Assembly (NCBI GenBank): GCA_964344765.1
Contig: CAYFOM010000004.1
Span: 62,001 to 126,000, forward strand
Length of the DNA: 64,000 bases
Reading direction: 5' to 3'
Source: JACNIZ01 sp964344765
GTDB taxonomy: Bacteria > Planctomycetota > UBA1135
The notes beneath the pieces are model-generated. The model was not told the DNA's origin. It searched no databases and saw nothing but the letters and a program-made list of their open reading frames with translations. This document shows positions 17,998-25,624 of the stretch, piece by piece (positions within the stretch are counted from its first letter, which is position 1; every line of letters starts with the position of its first letter). The translations under genes and the position numbers were made by a program.

Positions 17998-18954
17998 TTA
18001 CCAAAGCTTCAGGTCGGCGTTTTCGACCAGCGAATTGCGCAAGCCCGACATCTCTTGGAAGGTGGGCTCCGCTTCGAGTACCAGCTTGACAATCTCGTCA
18101 CGCACGTCGGCCAAGTTGGTTTGGTTGCGACTCATCAGCTGCACCACGTGGTAGCCCGAACCGGATTCGATCAGCGCGGTGTTGCCCATGACCTCCAGGT
18201 TGTCCAGCGAAGCGCGGAAGTTTGGCCCATAAAGACGGCCGTTGTAATTTTCAATGACGCCGCCGCGATCCTTGGTTACGCGGTCATGCGAAACCGAAGC
18301 GGCCACCGCGCCGAAGTCCTCGCCGTCGGCGATGCGCTTTTGAGCTTCGGCAGCCATCTCGCGCGCTTGGATCTTCAGCTGGTCCATGTTGATGTCGGCC
18401 GGCTTTGTGCCACCGCGCACCAACTCGGCGCGAAGCATATTCGGCAGCACCAAGACGTGGCGCACCTCCATCTTCACGCCGCCTAATCCATGGCGCCGCT
18501 CGAATAGCTGTTGCACGCGGTCATCGGTGGCGACGCGCGTGCGCACGACCAACTCCTTGAGCAATTGCTCGTTGGTCAAATCGCGCACCAGCCCTTCCTT
18601 GTACAACTCGTAGGACTGTCCATTGCGCTGCAGGTTCTTCAAAAACGCCTCTTCATCCTGCCCTTGACGAGCAGCCTCTTCGCGCTCTTTGACGCCGGCA
18701 GCCAGGGCTGCTTCATCCACCTTGATGCCGTACTTTTCGGCCTCGCGCTGGACCAAAATGTCGCCGACCATGTCCTGCACGCCGCGTTTGCCGAAGCGGC
18801 TGTACAGATACTCGAGATATTCCGCCTTAGAAATAGGATCGCCGTCCAACAAAGCGACGGCGTCGGCGGGGATGGGGTCGGATTTCACCTGAGCCGTGGC
18901 CGCTTGGGGTAGGACCAGGGCGGTTAGAGTTGCCAAAACGAGAAGGGGTTTCAT
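17998..18954 (-). CDS. PpiC/SurA-type periplasmic peptidyl-prolyl isomerase
   Basis: This is a 318-residue exported foldase. It has an N-terminal signal peptide of about 21 residues ending in AATAQ, a SurA-N-like helical domain, and a rotamase (PpiC) domain in the second half, recognisable by EVRHVLV, the GEDFGAVAASVSHD stretch, a GG turn and the terminal GSGYHVVQLM. Such proteins assist folding of outer membrane and periplasmic proteins. The start is set at 18954 because the signal peptide begins there; the open frame runs further upstream through a repeat-rich non-coding region. The gene reads away from the yidC operon, sharing a divergent intergenic region that contains three 21-bp repeats. 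The start context is GCCACCATG. Confidence 0.88.
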   Translation of the reverse strand: MKPLLVLATLTALVLPQAATAQVKSDPIPADAVALLDGDPISKAEYLEYLYSRFGKRGVQDMVGDILVQREAEKYGIKVDEAALAAGVKEREEAARQGQDEEAFLKNLQRNGQSYELYKEGLVRDLTNEQLLKELVVRTRVATDDRVQQLFERRHGLGGVKMEVRHVLVLPNMLRAELVRGGTKPADINMDQLKIQAREMAAEAQKRIADGEDFGAVAASVSHDRVTKDRGGVIENYNGRLYGPNFRASLDNLEVMGNTALIESGSGYHVVQLMSRNQTNLADVRDEIVKLVLEAEPTFQEMSGLRNSLVENADLKLW

Positions 18955-18999
18955 GGTGGCTGATAGGTTAAAGCCTTCATTCGCTAGTGAAAAGGGGCG

Positions 19000-19062
19000 G
19001 ACCGGGCCGAGGAAAGCAAAGACCCGGCCGAGCAAGCGCACGACCGGGCCGAGCTTAGAGAA
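19000..19062. repeat. Three tandem 21-bp units in the divergent promoter of the foldase and metallophosphoesterase genes
   Basis: Copies start at 19000, 19021 and 19042, exactly 21 bases apart. The first 12 bases are GACCGGGCCGAG, GACCCGGCCGAG and GACCGGGCCGAG (one mismatch in the second copy); the remaining nine bases differ. They lie between the minus-strand foldase gene and the plus-strand metallophosphoesterase gene, upstream of both starts. The period of two helical turns would place each motif on the same face of the DNA, as expected of a regulator binding array. Confidence 0.6.
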
Positions 19063-19135
19063 TGCATGCTTGCGGGCCGACCGGGGCGCGGCGACAATGC
19101 GCGATCGGCCCAGCACCTGTGGCCCCTGAGATGGC

Positions 19136-19903
19136 ATGATCGCCTTTTTTTCCGACATACACTCGAATCTCGAGGCCCTGAGCGTTGCGTTGGCAGACGT
19201 CGACCAGCTGGGCGTCGAGAAACTGGTTTGCCTGGGCGATGTCATCGGCTACGGTGCCGCACCGCGCGAAGTCTGCCAATTGGTGATGGAACGCTTCCCG
19301 GTGTGCCTGCAGGGCAACCACGATGCGGCGCTGCTAGATGACGTCGATGCACGTGGTTTTCACGAGCGCGCGCTGCAAGCCATCGATTGGACTCGCCAAG
19401 CGATGAATCCGGAGCTGGAGGAAAACTGGCCGATCTGGGATTGGCTGGGTGGATTGTCGCCGGCGATGGAACTGCAGCCAAACGGCTACGAGGCCATCCA
19501 AATCGTGCACGCCAGCCCGTGCGAGCCGCTGGCCGAATACTTGATGCCCAATTTGCCTGCCGGCCATCCCAAGTTGTTGGCCAACTTCGAGGCGGCGCAT
19601 CATCGCTTGACCTTCTACGGTCATACTCATCATCCGGGTAGTTTCACCGAGGGCGAGGCATTTACGCCCGCGGTCGGCCCGGATGCCGAACTGAAACTGG
19701 ACCCCGGTCGGCGCTATTTGATTAACGTCGGCTCGGTCGGCCAGCCACGTGACGGGGATAACCGCTTAGCGTATGCCCTGTTTGATGGCGAAACGGTTCG
19801 CTGGCGGCGTCTGGAATACGACGTGGAAACGGCCAGTAAGCGCATTCTTTCGATCCCGGAGCTGCCTGAGACTCTAGGGGTTCGACTTCACGCTGGTAAA
19901 TAA
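19136..19903 (+). CDS. Calcineurin-like metallophosphoesterase
   Basis: This is a 255-residue phosphoesterase of the YfcE/MPE type. The metal ligands are visible in DIHSN (residues 7-11), GDVIGYG (34-40), GNHD (60-63) and GHTHHPG near residue 162. Family members hydrolyse phosphodiesters or phosphomonoesters with two divalent metal ions, and the substrate cannot be told from sequence. It ends 2 bases before the GTG start of yidC and may be the first gene of a yidC-mnmE operon. The start ATG at 19136 fits the family N terminus. Confidence 0.9.
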   Translation: MIAFFSDIHSNLEALSVALADVDQLGVEKLVCLGDVIGYGAAPREVCQLVMERFPVCLQGNHDAALLDDVDARGFHERALQAIDWTRQAMNPELEENWPIWDWLGGLSPAMELQPNGYEAIQIVHASPCEPLAEYLMPNLPAGHPKLLANFEAAHHRLTFYGHTHHPGSFTEGEAFTPAVGPDAELKLDPGRRYLINVGSVGQPRDGDNRLAYALFDGETVRWRRLEYDVETASKRILSIPELPETLGVRLHAGK

Positions 19904-19905
19904 CT

Positions 19906-21915
19906 GTGAAATCACTGTTCACCTTCCTCCTCTGGGCGGTCATCGCCTGGTTGCTGTTCCGCGCGTGTTCGCCGCCCCAGCAAAATTTGGCTGAGGTCAA
20001 CGTCGACTTCTACGCCGAGGACTTCACCGACCACAGCGCCGAAGAACAAACCTTTGTGCTCGAGAACGACAAGCTGTGGACCAAATGGTCCAGCATCGGC
20101 GGCTCGTGCTTGGAAGTGCGGGTGAAAGAGTTCACGCCGGAGCTGATGCACGGCGCAGAGGTCACCGAAGACGACTGGTTGTATTTGTTCAAAGCCCAAG
20201 GCGCACAGCCGCCGGCTGGAGGCAACGATCCGGGAACTTTGAACTACACCAAGCGCATGGGTTTGCGCTTGTTCGAGGCGGGCGAAAGCTTGGGTACGAA
20301 TCTCGAATCGGCGGTTTGGACCGCTGAAGAAGTTGCCGCTGAAAATCGGATCATCTTCCGCATTCGGACCGAGACTGGTGTGGATTTCATTAAGTCGGTG
20401 ACGTTACCGCAAGGCGGATATCACTTTGACTTGGATGTTCACGCGGAACCCCATTCCTCCGATTTTCACAGTCGTGATATCGGCTTGCGCTTGGGAACTG
20501 GTGGGGGCGTGGTCAAGGAAGCAGATCGCTTCTATCCCAACCCATACGTTGCTGCCGGCATGATGGAGTACGACGAGGTCGAGGACTTCGAAACCTACTT
20601 CCCGAATGGATCGCTGCCGAAGAACAACCGCCGCGACATGGTGCAGCGTTGGAAAGGCGACATTGCTTACGTGGTCGAGGGGTCGAAGTACTTCCTCAAC
20701 GCCATTCAACCCGTTGGAACCAGTTTCCGCGGTGCCGTCGCCGAGGTGCTTTACGACGAAGGCGCTCGTTTTGAAGATGCGTTGACCGGTTTGACCGAAG
20801 ACCAGCGCAAGGAATACCGCGCGGTTTACCACTGGGAAACTAATCTGGCCAAGGAATTAGGCGAGGTGCCGACACCGAAACAGGTCGGAGATCGCGCTGG
20901 TTTAGACGAAGCACGCGTACGCGAAATCCAAGGCGACTTGCGTCTGCGCGCACGTGCCGTCGTCGGGGCCGGGGCCTGGTGGCAAAGTGAATATTGGCAA
21001 CGTGCTTCGGTGGCGGGGGACTTCAGCATGCACCTCTCGCGCCCAGGTGATCCGGCTGCCGCCGCCAGTTTCCAATGGTACGTCGGTCCGAAGGATAAGA
21101 GCATTTTGCAGCCGTATGGCGCAATCAGCACCATCCCGGAATTTGCCGACTACGGCAGCTCGTTCTTTTACCGCATGTTCCTGACCACGTGGATCGCGCC
21201 GCTGATTATGTGGCTGCTGAACATGTTCCACGCGTTGGTCGGCAACTGGGGTGTAGCCATTATTTTGCTGACCATTTTGGTGCGCGCTTTGCTGATGCCG
21301 CTGAACCGTCGTTCGCAGCTGAAGATGGCCGAATATCAGGTCAAGATGCAAAAGGTCAAGCCGCTGATGGATGCGGTCAACAAGAAGTGGGCGAAGGATC
21401 CAAAGCGCAAGCAGCAGGAAATGACCAAGCTGTATCGCGAGCATCAAGTCGCGCCGCCGCTGGGTGGTTGCCTGCCGCCGTTCTTGCAAATGCCGATCTT
21501 CATCGGCTTGTTTGCCGCGCTAAGAAGTTCGTTGGACCTGCGTCAGCAACCGTTCTTCGGTTGGATGGAAGACTTGTCGCGACCGGATGCGTTGATTGAC
21601 TTCGGCGGACCCATCGCCGAGTTTTTCCCGCTGTCCGGGGTGACGTCGTTCAACTTGTTGCCGATTTTGATGGTCATCTTGTGGGTGGTTCACCAACGCA
21701 CCATGCCGAAGCCGGCCGACCCGCAGCAACAACAAATGCAGAAGATCATGACCTTCATGCCGATTCTGTTCGGTGTCATGCTCTACAACTACGCGGCCGG
21801 ATTGTCGCTGTACATGATCACGTCGTCGGCCATCGGTATTTTCGAAGCCAAGGTGATCAAGAAGAAATGGCCGGTGGGTGGTCCCGACAATGCCAGCGAG
21901 ACCATGACGGGTTAA
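19906..21915 (+). CDS. yidC: Membrane protein insertase YidC
   Basis: YidC inserts membrane proteins with or without the Sec translocon. The 669-residue protein has an N-terminal membrane segment, a periplasmic domain from about residue 25 to 420, and the conserved C-terminal insertase core: WIAPLIMWLLNMFHALVGNWG, the cytoplasmic basic region NRRSQLKMAEYQVKMQKVKP, then LGGCLPPFLQMPIFIGLFAAL and a final pair of helices. The C-terminal tail is lysine-rich. The long periplasmic domain is as in Gram-negative YidC. The start is a GTG at 19906, and mnmE follows after 6 bases. The common rpmH-rnpA genes are not upstream. Confidence 0.95.
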   Translation: MKSLFTFLLWAVIAWLLFRACSPPQQNLAEVNVDFYAEDFTDHSAEEQTFVLENDKLWTKWSSIGGSCLEVRVKEFTPELMHGAEVTEDDWLYLFKAQGAQPPAGGNDPGTLNYTKRMGLRLFEAGESLGTNLESAVWTAEEVAAENRIIFRIRTETGVDFIKSVTLPQGGYHFDLDVHAEPHSSDFHSRDIGLRLGTGGGVVKEADRFYPNPYVAAGMMEYDEVEDFETYFPNGSLPKNNRRDMVQRWKGDIAYVVEGSKYFLNAIQPVGTSFRGAVAEVLYDEGARFEDALTGLTEDQRKEYRAVYHWETNLAKELGEVPTPKQVGDRAGLDEARVREIQGDLRLRARAVVGAGAWWQSEYWQRASVAGDFSMHLSRPGDPAAAASFQWYVGPKDKSILQPYGAISTIPEFADYGSSFFYRMFLTTWIAPLIMWLLNMFHALVGNWGVAIILLTILVRALLMPLNRRSQLKMAEYQVKMQKVKPLMDAVNKKWAKDPKRKQQEMTKLYREHQVAPPLGGCLPPFLQMPIFIGLFAALRSSLDLRQQPFFGWMEDLSRPDALIDFGGPIAEFFPLSGVTSFNLLPILMVILWVVHQRTMPKPADPQQQQMQKIMTFMPILFGVMLYNYAAGLSLYMITSSAIGIFEAKVIKKKWPVGGPDNASETMTG

Positions 21916-21921
21916 GTAAGC

Positions 21922-23331
21922 ATGGGGGAGTTGCAGCCTACGCACGCTGACCGCCAGCAAGCCGACGGCATTTTTGCCGCTGCAACTCCTCCCGGTGCCG
22001 CCGAACGCGCGGTGATTCGGATTAGCGGTTCGAATTTACTCAGTGATTTGGCGAGGCTATTGCCGAGTGGATGGCCGCTGCCGTCGCAGTTGCGGTCGAA
22101 TCGTTGCGCCGATGTCGGCAAGTGGCAATGGCACGCGAACGCCGCGCTCGAAGTTGCCACCTTTTGCTTTGCCGCACCGCATAGTGCCACCGGCGAAGAT
22201 GTGGTCGAGCTCCATTTCCCCGGCAACGCGGTTTTGATGGAACAGATCGAAGCCCATTTACGCAGCGTCGGATTGCGCACTGCGGAAGCCGGTGAATTTA
22301 CCCGCCGGGCTTTCCTCAACGGCAAGTTGGATTTGGCCCAAGCCGAAGCGGTGCTGGATCTCATTCACTCGCGCACCGCCGAACAAGCGGTAGCCGCTGC
22401 GGCAGTGTTGGGCGGTTCGCTGGGCGGCGAATTGCAAATTGCCCGCGACGCCTTGGTCCATGCACTGGTGCAACTCGAAGCCGGCTTGGACTTTGAGGAA
22501 GGCGATTCCCAAGACGTCACGCCGGAGGAAGTTCAGGAAGCTTTGCAAACTGCCACCGCCGCATTGGCGCGAGGCGAGCACGGCGAACGCCGGCGCCAGG
22601 TGGAGCAGGGCGAATTTTGGAATATCGCACTGGTCGGGGCGGCCAATGCCGGCAAAACTTCGCTGTATCGGCGATTGACCGGCGCCGAGGCACTGGTGTC
22701 GGATATCGCCGGGACGACTCGCGACCGGCTGCAAGCTGAGTGGCCGCGGCCGCCGGCTTGGCAAAACCGCACGCGGCCGTGGCAGTTGTGCGATTTGCCC
22801 GGTCTAGGCGGCGAAGCTCAAGACCATCGCGACGCCGCCGCACGCCGCCGCGTCGAGCGCGATCGCTTTGATCTGCAACTCCTCGTTCTGGACGGATCAG
22901 ACTCACAAGCCAGCCTGCCACAGCCATTGCCCGACATACCCGCAGTGTGGGTTGTCAGCAAGGGAGACCTCCCGAACTGCTTACATGAGGATACTTTGCG
23001 GCAGGTCGAGGAGTACTCTTCGACTGTTTGGGTCAGCAGCGCCAGTGGAGCCGGGCTGGAAACGCTTGCCGGTGCCGTCGGCGGCGCCTGCTTGGAGGCG
23101 GAGCATCAACACGCGACCACGTTGCGGGCGGTCGAACGCCATTGCCAGGCTCTAGGCCGCGCCGCTAAGCATGTGGACCAAGCGGCCGAGTTGGTGGCCA
23201 TCGGCGGGCACCAAGATCTAGTGGCCGAAGAAATTCGCGCCGCAATCGTCGAGTTGGCCGAGCTGGCAGGGGAGTTCACACCCGAAGACCTTTTGGATCA
23301 ACTGTTTGGGGAGTTTTGCGTGGGCAAATAA
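21922..23331 (+). CDS. mnmE: tRNA modification GTPase MnmE
   Basis: MnmE with MnmG modifies uridine 34 of certain tRNAs. The 469-residue protein has the N-terminal formyl-THF-binding-like domain, a helical domain carrying the G domain, and the C-terminal CVGK. The G domain shows G1 GAANAGKTS, G2 DIAGTTRD and G3 DLPGLGG. The usual NKxD motif (G4) is replaced by SKGD in VVSKGDLPN, which may alter guanine recognition. It lies directly behind yidC, an arrangement seen in many bacteria. MnmG is not in the window. Start ATG at 21922. Confidence 0.93.
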   Translation: MGELQPTHADRQQADGIFAAATPPGAAERAVIRISGSNLLSDLARLLPSGWPLPSQLRSNRCADVGKWQWHANAALEVATFCFAAPHSATGEDVVELHFPGNAVLMEQIEAHLRSVGLRTAEAGEFTRRAFLNGKLDLAQAEAVLDLIHSRTAEQAVAAAAVLGGSLGGELQIARDALVHALVQLEAGLDFEEGDSQDVTPEEVQEALQTATAALARGEHGERRRQVEQGEFWNIALVGAANAGKTSLYRRLTGAEALVSDIAGTTRDRLQAEWPRPPAWQNRTRPWQLCDLPGLGGEAQDHRDAAARRRVERDRFDLQLLVLDGSDSQASLPQPLPDIPAVWVVSKGDLPNCLHEDTLRQVEEYSSTVWVSSASGAGLETLAGAVGGACLEAEHQHATTLRAVERHCQALGRAAKHVDQAAELVAIGGHQDLVAEEIRAAIVELAELAGEFTPEDLLDQLFGEFCVGK

Positions 23332-23412
23332 GGCAGCTCTTTCCTATGGATTGATACTAGGGATTGTGGTAAAAAAGCTCATACCTCGTGAGCAACCACA
23401 ACTGCTTGCACC

Positions 23413-23916
23413 GTGCGCTGCCCCTTCTGTAAAGCTGACAACGGCCGAGTCATTGACTCCCGCTCCTCGTCGGATGGTTTTTCCATCCGCCGCCGTCGTG
23501 AATGCCTGGACTGTAGCCGCCGCTTCACGACCTATGAGCGCATGGAAGAAACCCCGTTGCGCGTGGTCAAAAAGGATGGTTCGCGCGTGCCCTTCGATCG
23601 CAGTCAAATCCTCAAGGGATTACTGAAGGCATGTGAAAAGCGACCGGTGTCGTTGGAGCAGCTGGAAGAAATCACCAGCAGCATCGAACGCGGCTTGACC
23701 GAGATGTTCGACCGCGAGGTTGGCTCGAAGTACATCGGCCAGTTGGTCATGGATGCGTTGAAGCAACTCGACCAAGTGGCATACGTGCGCTTCGCTTCGG
23801 TTTACCGCGAGTTCAAAGACGTCGAACAATTTATCGAAGAACTCAAACCCTTCCTGCAGTCCAATGGTGGACTGGAAGGCAGTCCACATGGCCAGACTGG
23901 TTTCCCGGGTCCGTAA
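23413..23916 (+). CDS. nrdR: Transcriptional repressor NrdR
   Basis: NrdR represses ribonucleotide reductase genes in response to nucleotide pools. The 167-residue protein has the N-terminal zinc ribbon CPFC ... CLDC (residues 3-33) and an ATP-cone domain from about residue 48 to 140, beginning VVKKDGSRVPFD, which binds ATP/dATP. The start is a GTG at 23413, which gives the conserved MRCPFC N terminus. The last 29 bases overlap the start of the next gene in a different frame. The ribonucleotide reductase genes it would regulate are not in the window. I see no obvious NrdR box upstream. Confidence 0.95.
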   Translation: MRCPFCKADNGRVIDSRSSSDGFSIRRRRECLDCSRRFTTYERMEETPLRVVKKDGSRVPFDRSQILKGLLKACEKRPVSLEQLEEITSSIERGLTEMFDREVGSKYIGQLVMDALKQLDQVAYVRFASVYREFKDVEQFIEELKPFLQSNGGLEGSPHGQTGFPGP

Positions 23917-25591
23917 ACGCGACGGCAGCGAAGAAAGCTTCGATGGGCCGCGACTCGCGGACTCGCTGCGCGCAGCTTCCGTCGGCGTGGAAGGCTTGGA
24001 TACCGATGGCGCCGATTCAGGTTGGGACGGCAACCGGATTGATGCATGGGCCGATGAAATGGTCGAAGCGGTGCGTTTGGAGTTTGGCCATACATCGAGC
24101 ACCATCCCGACCACCGAGATCTCGCGCATCGTAGTGCAATTGCTGCAGCAACTAGGATTGCATCAAGTGGCGCGCAATTACCTCGACTTCCGCAAGGTGT
24201 TGGAAGACGCGGTTGCGCGGCTGCGCGTGCATACCCGCCAAGGCAAACGTGCGCGCGCCCGTCCATGGGATCGCTATCAACTCGCGTTGTCGTTGGTGCG
24301 CGATCGCTACTTGGATTTAACCACAGCGCGTCGCGTGGCTTCTTTAGTAGAACGACGATTGGTTATGGCCGACCTCGGTCACATTACCGGTCGTTTGATT
24401 CGTTCGCTCGCGGATAACGAATGCCGCAGCTTGGGCATTCGCGCCGATCCACTGGCGACCGAATTCGTCGGCGTGGATCGCAGTGAATTGCGCGCTTGGT
24501 TAGGCGGCGATTGCTTGCCCAGTGTTATGGGCGCGCCGCACCTTGGCCCTGAAGGCGGTGACTTGCGCCCGGCGTTGGGCGAAGAGTTGCTTGCTCGTTT
24601 CGCCATCGAAGAAGTGCTCAGTTCCGAGCAAGCCGAAGGCCTTTCCCAAGGACGTTTCCATCTTCCCAATCTCGGCGACTGGATGCGGCCGAGTCGGATG
24701 TTGTTGCGCTGGCAAAACGACGAAAGCGAAACCGACTTTTGGCAGCGAGTGCGCGATTCGCAGCAGCAAGCCAGCGAGGTTCAGGTATACGTACCGCGGT
24801 CCGCCGATTGGTCCGAATTCAGCCTAGACGCACCGACATGGTTCCCGTTGGCGACCTACCCGATTCGCTGGCTCAGCGATTGCCCTGAATTAGTCCGACG
24901 CTGGGCCCAAGCTGGCCATTGGGTGCGCATGACTGCGGCCAAATTTGCCGCATTGCCGGCCGCCACCCAGCAAGTGCTGGCCGATAGCGGTCACGTCACC
25001 CTGACTTGGCAGCCGCCGCGCCGCCTGCCGCCCGCGGCCGATCAGGTTTGCGAGCCGCTGGATAGCGTCGCCGTGGTCAATTTGGCGCGCTGTGCGATGG
25101 AAACCGGTCCGTGGCAAGTCCAAGAATTCTTCGACGAGGTGAACCGCAGCTTGGAACTGGCATGCGGCGCGATGGAATCGCTGCTGGGTCGTGGTCGCGG
25201 TCTTGAACACGCGCGGGTGGCCGTGCTGCCGGCCGGATTGGAAACCGCGCTGCGCACACTTCTGCCAGAAGAAGCCTTGGGTGGCGACCGCGTTCGTCGT
25301 ACCATCTTGTCGCTGCGCGCGATGTTCGACCGCCACATGCGCGCCGCCCAGCTGCGTCCGGAACACGGGTCCCCGCCTCACCCCGGGCCCGCCGGCGCTC
25401 GCCTGGCGCAGTGCGACGGTCGCAATCCGGAAGCTAGCTACGCCATCGGCTGGGCCATTCACCTGGCTTCGGGCGTGCCGGCTTCGACCTCCTTCCAAAC
25501 CGCACCGTGGCTGCAGTTCTCCGCCGCCGCCGCAGTGCAGGATCCGTCATGGCTTCCGCGCATCCCCAAGCTCGACGCCGATCCAAACTAA
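23888..25591 (+). CDS. ATP-cone domain protein of unknown function, overlapping nrdR
   Basis: I do not recognise this 567-residue protein beyond its first domain. Residues 3 to about 100 form an ATP-cone, recognisable by SRVRKRDGSEESFDGPRLADSL and the helical stretch ending in RNYLDFRKV. Residues near 240-262 read EGLSQGRFHLPNLGDW, similar to the 'GDIHIHDL' segment of anaerobic ribonucleotide reductase (NrdD), but I see neither the glycyl-radical RVCGY motif nor the active-site cysteines of any reductase. The start ATG at 23888 lies inside nrdR. It may be a degenerate reductase-like regulator sensing nucleotides alongside NrdR. A GTG start at 23864 is the alternative. Confidence 0.5.
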   Translation: MARLVSRVRKRDGSEESFDGPRLADSLRAASVGVEGLDTDGADSGWDGNRIDAWADEMVEAVRLEFGHTSSTIPTTEISRIVVQLLQQLGLHQVARNYLDFRKVLEDAVARLRVHTRQGKRARARPWDRYQLALSLVRDRYLDLTTARRVASLVERRLVMADLGHITGRLIRSLADNECRSLGIRADPLATEFVGVDRSELRAWLGGDCLPSVMGAPHLGPEGGDLRPALGEELLARFAIEEVLSSEQAEGLSQGRFHLPNLGDWMRPSRMLLRWQNDESETDFWQRVRDSQQQASEVQVYVPRSADWSEFSLDAPTWFPLATYPIRWLSDCPELVRRWAQAGHWVRMTAAKFAALPAATQQVLADSGHVTLTWQPPRRLPPAADQVCEPLDSVAVVNLARCAMETGPWQVQEFFDEVNRSLELACGAMESLLGRGRGLEHARVAVLPAGLETALRTLLPEEALGGDRVRRTILSLRAMFDRHMRAAQLRPEHGSPPHPGPAGARLAQCDGRNPEASYAIGWAIHLASGVPASTSFQTAPWLQFSAAAAVQDPSWLPRIPKLDADPN

Positions 25592-25624
25592 CTCACCACA
25601 CCTTCCACACCACATCATTCATTC

